Counted from the stretch's first letter, positions 44,544-53,737 are shown. The stretch is 64,000 bases of DNA from Pseudomonas sp. RC10 (GCF_038397775.1 NZ_CP151650.1:868001-932000); one strand, 5' to 3'. Made by a program: numbers and translations. Notes: generated from the letters alone by a model not told the origin.

Positions 44544-45526
44544 GAGAGCCTGGTCACCGTCAGAACCACCGCCGCAATGCGTTCGGCCTGGGTATAGTTT
44601 TCAGTCTCAAGCTCTTCACCGAAGACGTCAGGGTCAACCTCGCGATACGACCAGGTGAAGCCTGGCAGATCCACAATAGGTCGGGCGTGCTCAAGGAACA
44701 GATCCACACCATCAATCCAGGGTGCGCCGGTGTAAAGCACGAGACTGCCGCCTGGCGTCAGACGATGTATGGCCTGTTCGACGATGCGGACGGAAAGAGC
44801 AGATCCCAGCCGCTCTCCGCCATGCCGGTAGGCTCGTTTCTGGGAGTCCTGCATGTACGGCGGATTGGCGACGATGAGATCGAAATCTCCCGATGCACTG
44901 TCGAGCAGATCGCTGTGCCATGCAGAGACGTTCTCTGTCTCAGCCAGTGCCGCATTCACTGCTGTGAACCTCAGGGCCGTGGGATTGATGTCCAATGCCA
45001 GTACCTGGGCGTCGTGCCTAGCCTTGGCGATGAGGATGGCGCCTGCACCGCTGCCGCAACCGATATCGACTGCCGTGCAAATGGGATGAGTCGAGATGCG
45101 CAAGTGTTCTTCGATGGCTTGGGCGAACCGATAGGTATCGGGGCCGAAAAATACCGAGTCCTGGGCCACGGTTGGAAAGCCTGAGTGGACAAAAAGTGAG
45201 TCTCTCAGACTCGACCATCTGACGTCGCTGATCCACAACCCGGCATGAGCCCTGATAACTCCGCTACCAAGCAATGCCTTGAGCTCGGCATCAGGTAGCA
45301 GCTGTGATTCAAACGGACGATTCCAGCCGAAAATGCCGCGCAGATCCCGGGCCTGCCGATTGTCTTCACGTTGGTTATTGCGTTGATGGGTCAGCGGCGT
45401 AACGGTCGTGAATTGATACCCATCTGCCTGAAGACGCCGGCCCAGTTGCAGCAAGGCTACGTCGTGTGTCTGGTCTTCCGATACAGCAGCATCGTTTGAG
45501 GTGGTAAATGCAGGGGACTGACTCAT
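44540..45526 (-). CDS. Class I SAM-dependent methyltransferase
   Basis: 328 residues. The SAM site is VDIGCGSGAGAILIAK, followed by LALDINPTALRF and the NPPY motif in LIVANPPYMQDSQ, which marks methylation of an amide or adenine nitrogen (as in PrmC or RlmG). The N-terminal 120 residues form a substrate domain similar in outline to such enzymes. It overlaps the upstream gene by 4 bp and the downstream gene by 4 bp. The substrate may be a small molecule made with the upstream oxidase. Confidence 0.85.
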   Translation of the reverse strand: MSQSPAFTTSNDAAVSEDQTHDVALLQLGRRLQADGYQFTTVTPLTHQRNNQREDNRQARDLRGIFGWNRPFESQLLPDAELKALLGSGVIRAHAGLWISDVRWSSLRDSLFVHSGFPTVAQDSVFFGPDTYRFAQAIEEHLRISTHPICTAVDIGCGSGAGAILIAKARHDAQVLALDINPTALRFTAVNAALAETENVSAWHSDLLDSASGDFDLIVANPPYMQDSQKRAYRHGGERLGSALSVRIVEQAIHRLTPGGSLVLYTGAPWIDGVDLFLEHARPIVDLPGFTWSYREVDPDVFGEELETENYTQAERIAAVVLTVTRLS

Positions 45527-46887
45527 AGCGCTAACGATCCTTCGGCGAGTTGGCGGGCGTAGGCTCGGGTGGCGTGCAAACCCTCGGGCGTGCAGTGGTG
45601 GGCAGGCGAAAGCAGACTGATCAGACGAGATGTTGAGTGGGTGGCCTGCGCCGCAGGGGTAGTCTCAGCGGCCTCGGCTCGAGGGCGATTGCGGAATTGT
45701 GATCGGAATGGATTGGCTGGCTTGGCGGCGCCCGTTTCATTCCAGTTCCCGCTGATCCAGTCTCGCAACAGCTGCATTTCATACCCGCTGAACACGCCAA
45801 ACATCACAGCACCCGGCCCGTCAATCAATTGCCAGAAACGACTCTGCGACGGGTCTTGATGGCGTTTGATCCAGCCCTTGTTTTCAAGCGCCGCCAGGAA
45901 TGCCCTGCATTGCCCTGGCTTGGCCAGCCACTCATTGACCGTCAGGCCCTCAAGACGGCAGTAATCGGAGTGCATGTGCTGGCCGAACGAGCGCTTGCGC
46001 TCCAACATCGCCACCACTTCCTGTTCCAGATCGAACGAGCCAATGACGGCTTGGGTGCCTTTGCCCAATTCGTTTAACAGGTACCCGTTGCGCAGTCGCG
46101 CGATGAAGTCCGGTCTAGATTCGTCATTCGGGAGCAGATCGAGCACGGTCTTGACCGCTTTGTGCGCGTGGCCAGTGCTGGCGTTATCGATGGTGACGTG
46201 GAGGGTGAAGTAATAGGGGTCGATCCCCAGTTCGTTGAGTTCGAATGCCGTGATCAACAGATGCAACGGCAGCTGCTCATAGCCCAGGTTGTAGCCTAAC
46301 AGCTCAGGCAGAAACTCATCGCCCAGATGCCCCAGTGCTAACTGGATGGCGCCTTGAAGGTAGTACTCATCATCAAGCGTTTCAGTTGGTGCACAGTCAT
46401 GATCTGCCAATAGTTTGCGGTAGAGCACTACATGGTTCAGCGCCGGCTCACCATCCCCAAGCTCTTCCAGATAGGTTCGAATGAGGTCGCGATAGCGCCA
46501 GTCATCAGCGTGCGAGACCGAGCTGTACAGCCAGGCACCGTCTACCAGCTTGGTGGGGGCCACATGCTGCAGGAAGTACAAGGCGTGAGCTTTGTTGCTG
46601 AAGAATGTCCGGTCATGGCCTGCGCGCCGACCTTCCAGGTACTCGCGGTACGAAGCCGCCACCTTGATTGCATTCGCCTCAATCCATTGCGGGAGCCCAT
46701 TGAGGTCGCCGGGAAACGCATCAGGAAAAGCATTCGCTGATTGCAGCTGCTTCTCCAGAAAAAGACGGAGCTGGGCCGTGTCTGCGCGATGAGGCTCATG
46801 CAAGAGCTTGTGATAAACGTCAACAGGTTCGGACGAACCTGCAGGAGTGGCAGTCAGGCGGTCAGCGACACTTCTAAAGGAAGTCAT
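45523..46887 (-). CDS. Iron-containing redox enzyme family protein (heme-oxygenase-like fold)
   Basis: 454 residues. The core has the diiron-type helices of heme-oxygenase-like oxidases: PELLGYNLGYEQLPLHLL, then LGIDPYYFTLHVTID and STGHAHKAVKTVLDL, giving Glu, His and Asp/His ligands. The C-terminal about 90 residues are Pro/Ala/Arg-rich. Members oxidise amino acids, fatty acids or amines in pathways of natural-product type. First gene of a three-gene operon with 4-bp overlaps. An inverted repeat lies over its ribosome-site region. Confidence 0.8.
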   Translation of the reverse strand: MTSFRSVADRLTATPAGSSEPVDVYHKLLHEPHRADTAQLRLFLEKQLQSANAFPDAFPGDLNGLPQWIEANAIKVAASYREYLEGRRAGHDRTFFSNKAHALYFLQHVAPTKLVDGAWLYSSVSHADDWRYRDLIRTYLEELGDGEPALNHVVLYRKLLADHDCAPTETLDDEYYLQGAIQLALGHLGDEFLPELLGYNLGYEQLPLHLLITAFELNELGIDPYYFTLHVTIDNASTGHAHKAVKTVLDLLPNDESRPDFIARLRNGYLLNELGKGTQAVIGSFDLEQEVVAMLERKRSFGQHMHSDYCRLEGLTVNEWLAKPGQCRAFLAALENKGWIKRHQDPSQSRFWQLIDGPGAVMFGVFSGYEMQLLRDWISGNWNETGAAKPANPFRSQFRNRPRAEAAETTPAAQATHSTSRLISLLSPAHHCTPEGLHATRAYARQLAEGSLAL

Positions 46888-46894
46888 GAGGGGG

Positions 46895-46920
46895 CCTACA
46901 TAGGTCTCTTAGTATGTAGG
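46895..46920. promoter_or_regulatory. Inverted repeat just before the redox-enzyme start
   Basis: CCTACATA (46,895-46,902) and TATGTAGG (46,913-46,920), 10 bp apart, end 8 bp before the ATG at 46,887. It may be an operator or, in the RNA, a hairpin that covers the initiation region; no ordinary Shine-Dalgarno is present. Confidence 0.5.
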
Positions 46921-47001
46921 TGAGAGAGAGGGTTACAACGATTAATTCAAAGTAATTTGTTCGGCATGGACGGGTGACCGCTTCTTCAAGAGAGACGTTG
47001 A

Positions 47002-47235
47002 TCAGCCGCTTTCCGTCGCTTCTGTGAGTGTGGCGAGCGTTTCCTCCATTTCCGACAGGCAGGCCTCCAGACGCTCGAAGCTAAGGAGAAGGCTCTGCCT
47101 CGAATCGACCGTCTGATGTCCCGACAGCTCATGAATCTGAGACAGGCGCAATTTAGCCAGGGCTCGAATCGTACGTCGTAGGGCCTTCAAATGCGTCGCG
47201 ACGGCCTTTTCAGGGCCCACCTGTGTTGTGCTCAT
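47002..47235 (-). CDS. Unknown small helical protein, 77 residues
   Basis: MSTTQVGPEKAVATHLKALR, a basic helix, then an amphipathic helix SFERLEACLSEMEETLATL. AGGGGG precedes the ATG by about 5 bp. Not recognised. Confidence 0.5.
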   Translation of the reverse strand: MSTTQVGPEKAVATHLKALRRTIRALAKLRLSQIHELSGHQTVDSRQSLLLSFERLEACLSEMEETLATLTEATESG

Positions 47236-47343
47236 AAGACCCCCTGCTGCTCAACAATCAATTTTCGAGCCCTCTCTACCGCCGAAAGATTGAATCAAGA
47301 CGTTCGCGTTGCAGTCCACCGCTCACATAACAAGGAAATCACC

Positions 47344-47604
47344 ATGGCTATTTCACTGCTCGAATTACGTCACATCATCGAATCGGGTTTCTTGCCTCTT
47401 CAGTGTCGGTGTACCTCGCCTTCAGCCAACGAACTCACCATAGAGATTACTGACCGAACCACAGGCGCCAATTTCGTCGTGGGTGGGATTGATGTGGCCA
47501 CACTGGGCACAAGTCGTGCGATCTCGGAGCTGATTGCGGAGCTGCGAACTGAATTCGGTGGCCTCTCACAATCCGATGAGCAGCTGTCTGCCAAGATCGC
47601 ATGA
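47344..47604 (+). CDS. DUF1652 protein
   Basis: 86 residues from ATG 47,344 (AAGGAAA upstream). LLELRHIIESGFLPLQCRC, then IEITDRTTGANFVVGGID and SRAISELIAELRTEF match the DUF1652 pattern found widely in Pseudomonas. Function unknown. Confidence 0.8.
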   Translation: MAISLLELRHIIESGFLPLQCRCTSPSANELTIEITDRTTGANFVVGGIDVATLGTSRAISELIAELRTEFGGLSQSDEQLSAKIA

Positions 47605-47636
47605 GGGGATGAGTAGGATTGAAAGGAGAGGACACC

Positions 47637-47915
47637 TCATTGGTCATCCACCTCAAACCTGATCCACCCGCCGGTACCATGCTCCAAATAATCAGTGATC
47701 TCTCCGGTCACTGATGGGCCTGCAGACGTGCAGATCTGCACCTGCCTAAACCCAGTCGGTCGGTTCAAATGGCCGACGAAGTCCACTACCCCCAACCCTT
47801 TGGGATACTCGGCTCTGAGCTTGATAAACGCTATGGTGTGAAGACGGCGGAGGGGGATTTGATCATCGCCTGCGGACACGCAAAGCGACGCGATACCATC
47901 GTAGGAAATGACCAT
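47637..47915 (-). CDS. Unknown protein, 92 residues
   Basis: MVISYDGIASLCVSAGDDQI, then LGVVDFVGHLNRPTGF and a Gly-rich C-terminus. AAAGGA lies about 8 bp before the ATG. Beta-rich, no signal peptide. Family not recognised. Confidence 0.45.
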   Translation of the reverse strand: MVISYDGIASLCVSAGDDQIPLRRLHTIAFIKLRAEYPKGLGVVDFVGHLNRPTGFRQVQICTSAGPSVTGEITDYLEHGTGGWIRFEVDDQ

Positions 47916-47977
47916 GGGCGAAATCCTTTTCTACATTGAGTAAAAGCGCCGCGCATTAAATGGCGGCGCATCTGGTC

Positions 47978-48493
47978 TCAGTTCGCGGCATCACCACCAT
48001 GAGCTTTTGCCAAAGTCTTGGCATGCTCCAGATGGGCTTTCAACTTTGGTAGCGTCTCGGTGGCGAAGGCTTTGAGATCTGCATCCTTGCCATTGGATGC
48101 TTCCTCTTCGAAGAGAGCAATCGTCGCTTCGTGGGCCTTGACCTGATTATTGGCATAGGCCTGGTCGAAAGACTTGGCGCTGCGCAGTTCCAGGATCATC
48201 GCCTTAGCTTTGTCGACCAGCTCGGCACTGTCCGAAACTTCAAGCTTTTTCCTGTCAGCGATGGACTTAAGCTTAGCGTTCGCAGCTGTATGGTCTTTGA
48301 CCATCATATCAGCGAAGGTTTTGACGTCGGCGGCAGTGCCCTTTTCCTGAGCCAGCTTGCCGGCTTCGACTTCAGCAACCCCTTTCGCGGAGGCGTCTTC
48401 TACGAAGTCGTCATTATCTTGTGCTGCGAAGGCGCCCTGTGCACCAAGCCCAAAAAGCAAGGTAATCGCGCATGCGCTTACGAACTTAGCCAT
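47978..48493 (-). CDS. DUF4142 exported helical protein
   Basis: 171 residues. Signal peptide (about 1-23, GAQGAFAAQ), then the DUF4142 ferritin-like helical bundle: DDFVEDASAKGVAEVEAGKL, KTFADMMVKDHTAANAKL and ANNQVKAHEATIALFEEEAS. Periplasmic, probably stress-related; no metal ligands are certain. A motif GGAAACGTTCAG lies about 62 bp upstream. Confidence 0.88.
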   Translation of the reverse strand: MAKFVSACAITLLFGLGAQGAFAAQDNDDFVEDASAKGVAEVEAGKLAQEKGTAADVKTFADMMVKDHTAANAKLKSIADRKKLEVSDSAELVDKAKAMILELRSAKSFDQAYANNQVKAHEATIALFEEEASNGKDADLKAFATETLPKLKAHLEHAKTLAKAHGGDAAN

Positions 48494-48728
48494 ATCGTTT
48501 TCCTCATTGTTCCATCAAAGGCGTGAGTGCCCAAATGTGGGAGAAAGCGGTGGCGGAAACGTTCAGTTGAATTGACTGATCGGGCGTGCGAGAGAGTGAT
48601 TACTACCACTTGTCGGTAGCCAAGTTTTTTTTCTCGAACGCTTGCCGTCTGCGTCGGGTCGAGTATTTAGCAGTTCACAAAAAGCTTGCGTTCCGATAAC
48701 TCAACGCCAGTAGGCGAGGACAGATAGC

Positions 48729-49232
48729 ATGGCTACCAGAAAGACGGTTGATGATCTCTTCATCCATGAACTTTCCGACGTGTACAGCGCGGAAAAGCAA
48801 ATCACTAAGGCCCTGCCACGACTTGCTCGTGCTTCTACAAATCCAAAGCTTGCCGAGGCCTTTACATCGCATCTCGAGGAGACCCAAGGGCAGATCGAAC
48901 GCATTGATCAACTCGTTGAGCAAGCTGGACTGAAACTTAAGCGCATGAAGTGTGTTGCCATGGAGGGACTCGTAGAGGAGAGCAAGGAACTGCTTGATGA
49001 AATTGAGAAGGGTGAGGTGCTGGACGCCGCATTAATCGGGGCCTGCCAAAAGGTAGAGCACTACGAGATAGCGAGCTACGGCACGCTCATCGCGATGGCC
49101 AAACACCTTGGGATGAATGATGCTGCCAATCTCTTGGCCGAAACGCTGGCAGAGGAAAAGGCCGCCGATGACAAGCTTTCGGCCATCGCCGAAGAGGGCG
49201 GTAACCAAGCGGCGACGCTCGCTAAAAAATGA
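48729..49232 (+). CDS. YciE/YciF-type ferritin-like protein (DUF892)
   Basis: 167 residues of the DUF892 diiron four-helix bundle: TVDDLFIHELSDVYSAEKQI, then FTSHLEETQGQIERI, KVEHYEIASYGTLI and LAETLAEEKAADDKL supply the Glu/His ligands. YciF-type proteins rise in stationary phase and osmotic stress. GAGG precedes the ATG. Upstream of the manganese catalase in the same direction. Confidence 0.92.
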   Translation: MATRKTVDDLFIHELSDVYSAEKQITKALPRLARASTNPKLAEAFTSHLEETQGQIERIDQLVEQAGLKLKRMKCVAMEGLVEESKELLDEIEKGEVLDAALIGACQKVEHYEIASYGTLIAMAKHLGMNDAANLLAETLAEEKAADDKLSAIAEEGGNQAATLAKK

Positions 49233-49439
49233 TGTACTGCGTCATCGCGATTTTGGTGCCGCGAACAACTTTGAAACTGAACCTGTACAAAACCGGAACT
49301 ATGTATAAGTCGAGCATGATGAGTTATGTGCCGGTTAAGCATTTTTGAGTTTGGAGTTGATTTCTGAATAGTAAACCGTGAGCGATATCGGGCTTCGGCT
49401 CGAACTCGCCTAATAATATCTAAGGATGGGAGTAACACT

Positions 49440-50342
49440 ATGTTCTTACATAACAAACGTTTGCAATATACCGTGCGCGTCGCTGAGCCTAATCCGGGTT
49501 TGGCCAATCTGCTTCTAGAGCAATTTGGTGGAGCTCAAGGTGAGCTGGCGGCTGCCACCCGTTATTTCACCCAGGCGCTCGCCGAGGAAGATCCAGGTCG
49601 GAAGGATCTGCTCCTAGACATCGCCACCGAAGAGTTGAGCCACCTAGAAATCATCGGGTCGATCATCGTCATGCTTAACAAGGGCGCCAAGGGCAAGCTG
49701 GCGGAAGGCGTTCAGGCAGAGGGCGAGCTTTACCGCGATATCAATGGTGCCGGCAATGATTCACACATCACCAGCCTCCTATACGGGGGAGGCGCGCCTT
49801 TGGTGAACTCGGCAGGCGTTCCTTGGACTGCCGCGTACATCGACACCATCGGTGAACCGACGGCAGATTTCCGTTCCAACATCGCCGCAGAGGCCCGGGC
49901 CAAGATCGTTTACGAGCGCTTGATAAACGTCACCACCGACCCGGGAATCAAGGACGCGCTGGGTTTTCTCATGACTCGCGAGATCGCACACCAGCTCTCT
50001 TTCGAGAAAGCCCTGCACTCAATCCAGCCCAATTTTCCGCAAGGCAAACTGCCGGGCATGCCGGAGTTCAGCCGTACCTATTTCAGTATGTCCAATGGCG
50101 AACCGAACGTGCGTGGGCCCTGGAACAGCGATACCGAGTTTGAGTATGTCGAGAACCCACATCCAGCGGTGGACGGCGGTGACGGCACCGCATCGGTCAC
50201 GCTGAATGAAGATGACTCGGTCACGCTGACCATGCTGAAGGAGCGCACTAAATCCGATCTCACCTCTGATCCGGTAACAGGCGCAGACCTAGGCTCTGGC
50301 TTGGGCCAAGGATCTGAGAAGGACATTGACCCCGCGTTGTAA
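49440..50342 (+). CDS. Manganese catalase
   Basis: 300 residues. A dimanganese enzyme that breaks hydrogen peroxide to water and oxygen. Ligand helices are seen: GGAQGELAAATRYFTQAL (Glu35), DIATEELSHLEIIGSI (Glu and His), AAEARAKIVYERLI, and TREIAHQLSFEKAL. The C-terminal part (VTLNEDDSVTLTMLKER) is the usual tail. AAGGATG is about 10 bp before the ATG. Independent of heme, suited to iron-poor or desiccated cells. Confidence 0.95.
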   Translation: MFLHNKRLQYTVRVAEPNPGLANLLLEQFGGAQGELAAATRYFTQALAEEDPGRKDLLLDIATEELSHLEIIGSIIVMLNKGAKGKLAEGVQAEGELYRDINGAGNDSHITSLLYGGGAPLVNSAGVPWTAAYIDTIGEPTADFRSNIAAEARAKIVYERLINVTTDPGIKDALGFLMTREIAHQLSFEKALHSIQPNFPQGKLPGMPEFSRTYFSMSNGEPNVRGPWNSDTEFEYVENPHPAVDGGDGTASVTLNEDDSVTLTMLKERTKSDLTSDPVTGADLGSGLGQGSEKDIDPAL

Positions 50343-50407
50343 TCGACCGTGCCGGCAGGAACGCCAGTTGCTGCCGGCTTCGTTAATGATCAGACCAGGA
50401 CATTATC

Positions 50408-50593
50408 ATGGCCTCTGCATCCCGGAATCCATCAACGAAAAACCAAGGTGCCGAAACTATCCATTCACATATTTCAAATGAGCTTGGGCGTTGTGCTCGC
50501 AGCTTTGAGTCGCAGGCCAGTGCCTGTTCGCGAGGCCTGCACACTGCCTTGTTCATTCAGCGCTTTAAACAGGGATTGCTTGGTCGGTCGTAG
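50408..50593 (+). CDS. Possible small protein after the catalase gene
   Basis: 61 residues, MASASRNPSTKNQGAETIHS, Ser/Arg-rich, with CAGGA about 7 bp before the ATG and a terminator after it. It may simply be part of the catalase transcript. Not recognised. Confidence 0.4.
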   Translation: MASASRNPSTKNQGAETIHSHISNELGRCARSFESQASACSRGLHTALFIQRFKQGLLGRS

Positions 50594-50609
50594 CCAGAGC
50601 CAAGCTTTT

Positions 50610-50635
50610 GCCCGTGTCCTGCACGGGCTTTTTTT
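50610..50635 (+). terminator. Rho-independent terminator of the catalase transcript
   Basis: Perfect stem GCCCGTG/CACGGGC with 5-base loop and T7 tail, 17 bp after the small gene's stop. Confidence 0.92.
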
Positions 50636-50687
50636 AGGCGGCGCTCACTGGCCAATCGAGCACCGGTCAATGCGGAAAACTCCCAGA

Positions 50688-50987
50688 CTACTTGTTCACC
50701 ATTTCCTTGATGGTGCCTGTAGGCACACTGATCAAGGCATATTTGCCTTTAATTTGTACCCACTGCTCGTGCTCACTAGGCGCCTTCAAGTGCCGACTTT
50801 TCCAGTCTTTGACTTCCATACTTTCACGTTGATACTCATCAGGTACGGGATCTCCAACCTTGTATTCCCTGTCCCCCGTTCCAGGGCGATCCAGAGTAAC
50901 GGCAGGATCATCAGCTGCATGTGAAACGTTTGAAGCTGCGCAAAGTAGGGTGAGGGTTAAAGCTGCCATTGGTCGTTTGCACGGCAT
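50688..50987 (-). CDS. RcnB-family periplasmic protein
   Basis: 99 residues. Signal peptide (about 1-24, SNVSHAADD), then a short RcnB-type domain: YKVGDPVPDEYQRES, SRHLKAPSEHEQWVQIKGKY and LISVPTGTIKEMV. RcnB in E. coli affects nickel and cobalt balance; this use is inferred. AAGGAA precedes the ATG. Confidence 0.82.
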   Translation of the reverse strand: MPCKRPMAALTLTLLCAASNVSHAADDPAVTLDRPGTGDREYKVGDPVPDEYQRESMEVKDWKSRHLKAPSEHEQWVQIKGKYALISVPTGTIKEMVNK

Positions 50988-51079
50988 AGGTTATTCCTTC
51001 GGTGGGTAAATTTTGAAGATGTTCGGTCGTGAGCGTCGGTAACCCCGCACTGGAACGTAGGGGAAGGACACGGCAGTAG

Positions 51080-51220
51080 TTAGCGGTACAAGGTTGACGC
51101 GGCCTCGACCGTCAACAGGGTCACGCCGGCGCAGAAAATCACCATCCCCAACATTAGCCTTGGGCGCGAGATGAAGCTGGCCACAGCTTTGGAGTTTTTG
51201 AGGTCATCCATGGTTTGCAT
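51080..51220 (-). CDS. 46-residue single-pass membrane peptide
   Basis: Begins MQTMDDLKNSKAVASFISRP and contains one helix (LMLGMVIFCAGVTLLTVEAA). GGTGGAG lies 8 bp before the ATG. It resembles small membrane proteins found near stress genes; function unknown. Could be missed by automated callers because of its size. Confidence 0.55.
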   Translation of the reverse strand: MQTMDDLKNSKAVASFISRPRLMLGMVIFCAGVTLLTVEAASTLYR

Positions 51221-51470
51221 GATGTGTGCTCCACCTGATCGGATGCAGTGTTATCTGAACGTTGCCAGCGAGTCCTGGTGTTGACTCACTTAATAAAGTT
51301 GATCGACCCAGCCCGGTATCGTTCCGAGTAAAAGATCACCGGATCACCGCTACCAGCAGCCCGCGCTTTTCGAAGCAACCTCCTGGCTGTCCACTGACAA
51401 AGATGGAACCTTGCCGGGCCAGACTTGCCCATTCCCTGTGTGATCAGTTGAGACTCGACAGGAGAATGAG

Positions 51471-52577
51471 ATGCCCAGCTCAGATGGAAAGATTCGGTAC
51501 GCCGTTGTGGCAGGTGGTTCAATTTCTCAGGGCGCTTTCATGCCTGGTGTTGGCCAGACTGATAACTCGGTGATGACGGCCTTGGTCACAGGGGATTCGG
51601 TCAAGGCACAGGATCTGGCATCGATCTATGGCCTGAAGTCTTATTCGTATGATGAGTATCCCGAGCTTCTGGCTTCCGGTGAAATCGACGCTGTCTACGT
51701 AGCGACACCGAATTTCCTGCATACCCAGTATGTGATCCCCGCGCTTAACGCCGGTATCCATGTTCTTTTGGAAAAGCCTATGGCACCCACCGAAGCCGAG
51801 TGCCGGGAGATGGCAGACGCTGCAGAACGGACGGGCGCGAAACTCATGGTCGCTTACCGGCTGCATTGTGAGCCCGGGACGCTTGAGATGATTGAACGTG
51901 TGCAAAAGGGTGAGTTTGGTGACCCTCGGGTGTTCACTTCGACTTTCGCGCAAGTTGTTAAAGCCAGCAACCACCGCAACAAAAATGGTTTCGCCGCTGG
52001 CCCCGTGGCGGACATGGGGCCTTATCCCTTGAACATGGTGAGGAAGCTTTTCAACGCTGAGCCCATTGAGGTCATGGCATTAGGCTCAAAGACGCCAGGC
52101 TCCCCGCTTGACTCATGGGACACAGTGACCGTCTCGATGCGTTTCACGCAAGAGCGGCTGGCTCACTTCACCGTGAGCTACACGCTGCCGGACACTGAGC
52201 GCTTTCAACTCCTCGGCACCAAGGGCGAGATCGAGGCATCGCCATGCTTCGGGTACGGCAAAGGCGTGGCAATCAGTTACCGGGCGACGATCAACGGCGA
52301 GACCAGTGAGCATGTGCACCCGGTTGTTGATCAGTTCGGTGGCGAGACCGCGTATTTTTCCAGCTGCATTCTCAATGACCAAGCACCTGAGCCTGATGGC
52401 GAAGAAGGATGGCGGGACGTGCGGGTTGTGATGGCGATTGAGCGAGCGCTGGAAACCGGGCTGCCGCAAAAGTTGGAGCCATTAGCGGCAAGACGCTTGC
52501 CTCGGAGCACGCAGTGTCGAAAGTTGGCGCTGGCCGACGTGCCTCCCTTCATCAATACCGAATCGCCAACTGAGTGA
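51471..52577 (+). CDS. Gfo/Idh/MocA-family oxidoreductase
   Basis: 368 residues. N-terminal Rossmann domain (YAVVAGGSISQGAFMPG, then AVYVATPNFLHTQYVIPAL) and the family motif VLLEKPMAPTEAECREM with its catalytic Lys; the C-terminal beta-sheet domain includes GPVADMGPYPLNMVRKLF. NAD(P)-dependent, acts on a sugar-like substrate not identified. AGGAG lies 6 bp before the ATG. Confidence 0.9.
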   Translation: MPSSDGKIRYAVVAGGSISQGAFMPGVGQTDNSVMTALVTGDSVKAQDLASIYGLKSYSYDEYPELLASGEIDAVYVATPNFLHTQYVIPALNAGIHVLLEKPMAPTEAECREMADAAERTGAKLMVAYRLHCEPGTLEMIERVQKGEFGDPRVFTSTFAQVVKASNHRNKNGFAAGPVADMGPYPLNMVRKLFNAEPIEVMALGSKTPGSPLDSWDTVTVSMRFTQERLAHFTVSYTLPDTERFQLLGTKGEIEASPCFGYGKGVAISYRATINGETSEHVHPVVDQFGGETAYFSSCILNDQAPEPDGEEGWRDVRVVMAIERALETGLPQKLEPLAARRLPRSTQCRKLALADVPPFINTESPTE

Positions 52578-52663
52578 TCGGCGAAGCCGACGAGTGAGGC
52601 GCAGGTCATCACCCGTCGGCTTACCAATTGATAGTGTTGGACTCCTGGCCTTCGGTGCCCAGA

Positions 52664-53467
52664 TCACGTCTCGGGGGGTGAAGCGATCAGTGATTGAGGC
52701 ATGGTCTGCAGTTCGCCTACAACAGGTTTGGCAAAGAGGTAGCCCTGCATGAGATCGATCCCCAGCGCGAGCAGAGTGTCACGTTCCTCAAGCGTCTCGA
52801 TGCCTTCCGCCACGACCGTGATTCCCAGCCGCTCAGATACCAGCACAATGCCTTCAACAATGGCGCGTCGTACTCCATCCCGGTCAATACCCCGTGTCAG
52901 CGCCATGTCGATCTTGAGAACATTCGGCTGAAACATCGCCAGGAAATTCAGGCCCGAATAACCTGACCCAAAGTCATCGATTGCGGTGGTGAAACCTTGG
53001 CGCTCGTACTCCTGAAAAATAGATTTCAGATGATCAGGGTCGTCGACTCGTTCACCTTCGGTTACCTCAAACATCAGGCGCTCAACTGGAAAATCAAACA
53101 TTCGTGCAGCTTCCAATGTGGCACGAATGCAGGTTTCGGCCCTGTACACGGCATTGGGAAGGAAGTTGATGCTGAGCTTGCACTCTGGGATGGCGGGTAA
53201 GCCCAAGTCCGCTGCAAGCTCAATGGCCCGCACGCGGCATGCCTGGTCAAAGCGGTATCGGTTCTGGTCATTCACCAACCCCAGGATGCTGGCAGCGGAC
53301 TCACCATTGAGACCCCGAACGAGGGCTTCGTAGGCATATGGCAAGCCTATCCTGACGTTGAAGATTGGCTGGAAGGCCATGGTGAAGCTAAAACCCAAAT
53401 CATCCAGGTTACGACACTCTGCGCATCCTACTGATTTGAATGTAGTCAGGGATGTTTGTTCTGCCAT
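52664..53467 (-). CDS. EAL-domain c-di-GMP phosphodiesterase
   Basis: 267 residues. A short N-terminus with CAEC precedes a complete EAL domain: YAYEALVRGLNGES (Glu47-Ala-Leu), LSINFLPNAV, FEVTEGERVDD, TAIDDFGSGYSGLNFL, VLKIDMALT and VVAEGIETLEE, QGYLFAKPV. The metal and base residues look intact, so it should cleave c-di-GMP. No sensor domain beyond the Cys pair. Confidence 0.92.
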   Translation of the reverse strand: MAEQTSLTTFKSVGCAECRNLDDLGFSFTMAFQPIFNVRIGLPYAYEALVRGLNGESAASILGLVNDQNRYRFDQACRVRAIELAADLGLPAIPECKLSINFLPNAVYRAETCIRATLEAARMFDFPVERLMFEVTEGERVDDPDHLKSIFQEYERQGFTTAIDDFGSGYSGLNFLAMFQPNVLKIDMALTRGIDRDGVRRAIVEGIVLVSERLGITVVAEGIETLEERDTLLALGIDLMQGYLFAKPVVGELQTMPQSLIASPPET

Positions 53468-53737
53468 AGGTTTTCCTGATACGGCCAGTCATAGCGCGCT
53501 TGCGTAGGATATTCAGGACTCTCACTGTACATACAAAAACGGCCTTAGGCATGCCTCTTAGCCTACACGCCCCATCCACGTGATGTGGCCGAGGGTATGT
53601 TCATACGCACATCAGCCTGTGACCTTGGGACTTGGGTCTCGCCGCTGCAAACCTAAGCTGATTGGCGGCCCTCTCAGTGATCAGTGTGAACGTCTAGATT
53701 CATGAGACTTCTAAAGCACACAAGTGGAGGAGTCAGC
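53468..53737. other. Divergent intergenic region
   Basis: 270 bp between the EAL gene and the acidic-protein gene. It must hold both promoters. I see no gene and no exact operator; CTGTACATACAAAAAC at 53,526 is too imperfect for a LexA box. Confidence 0.4.

Noticed and set aside
53524..53541. LexA-like sequence CTGTACATACAAAAAC before the EAL gene
   Set aside because: The second half does not match ACAG, unlike the exact box at 27,211.
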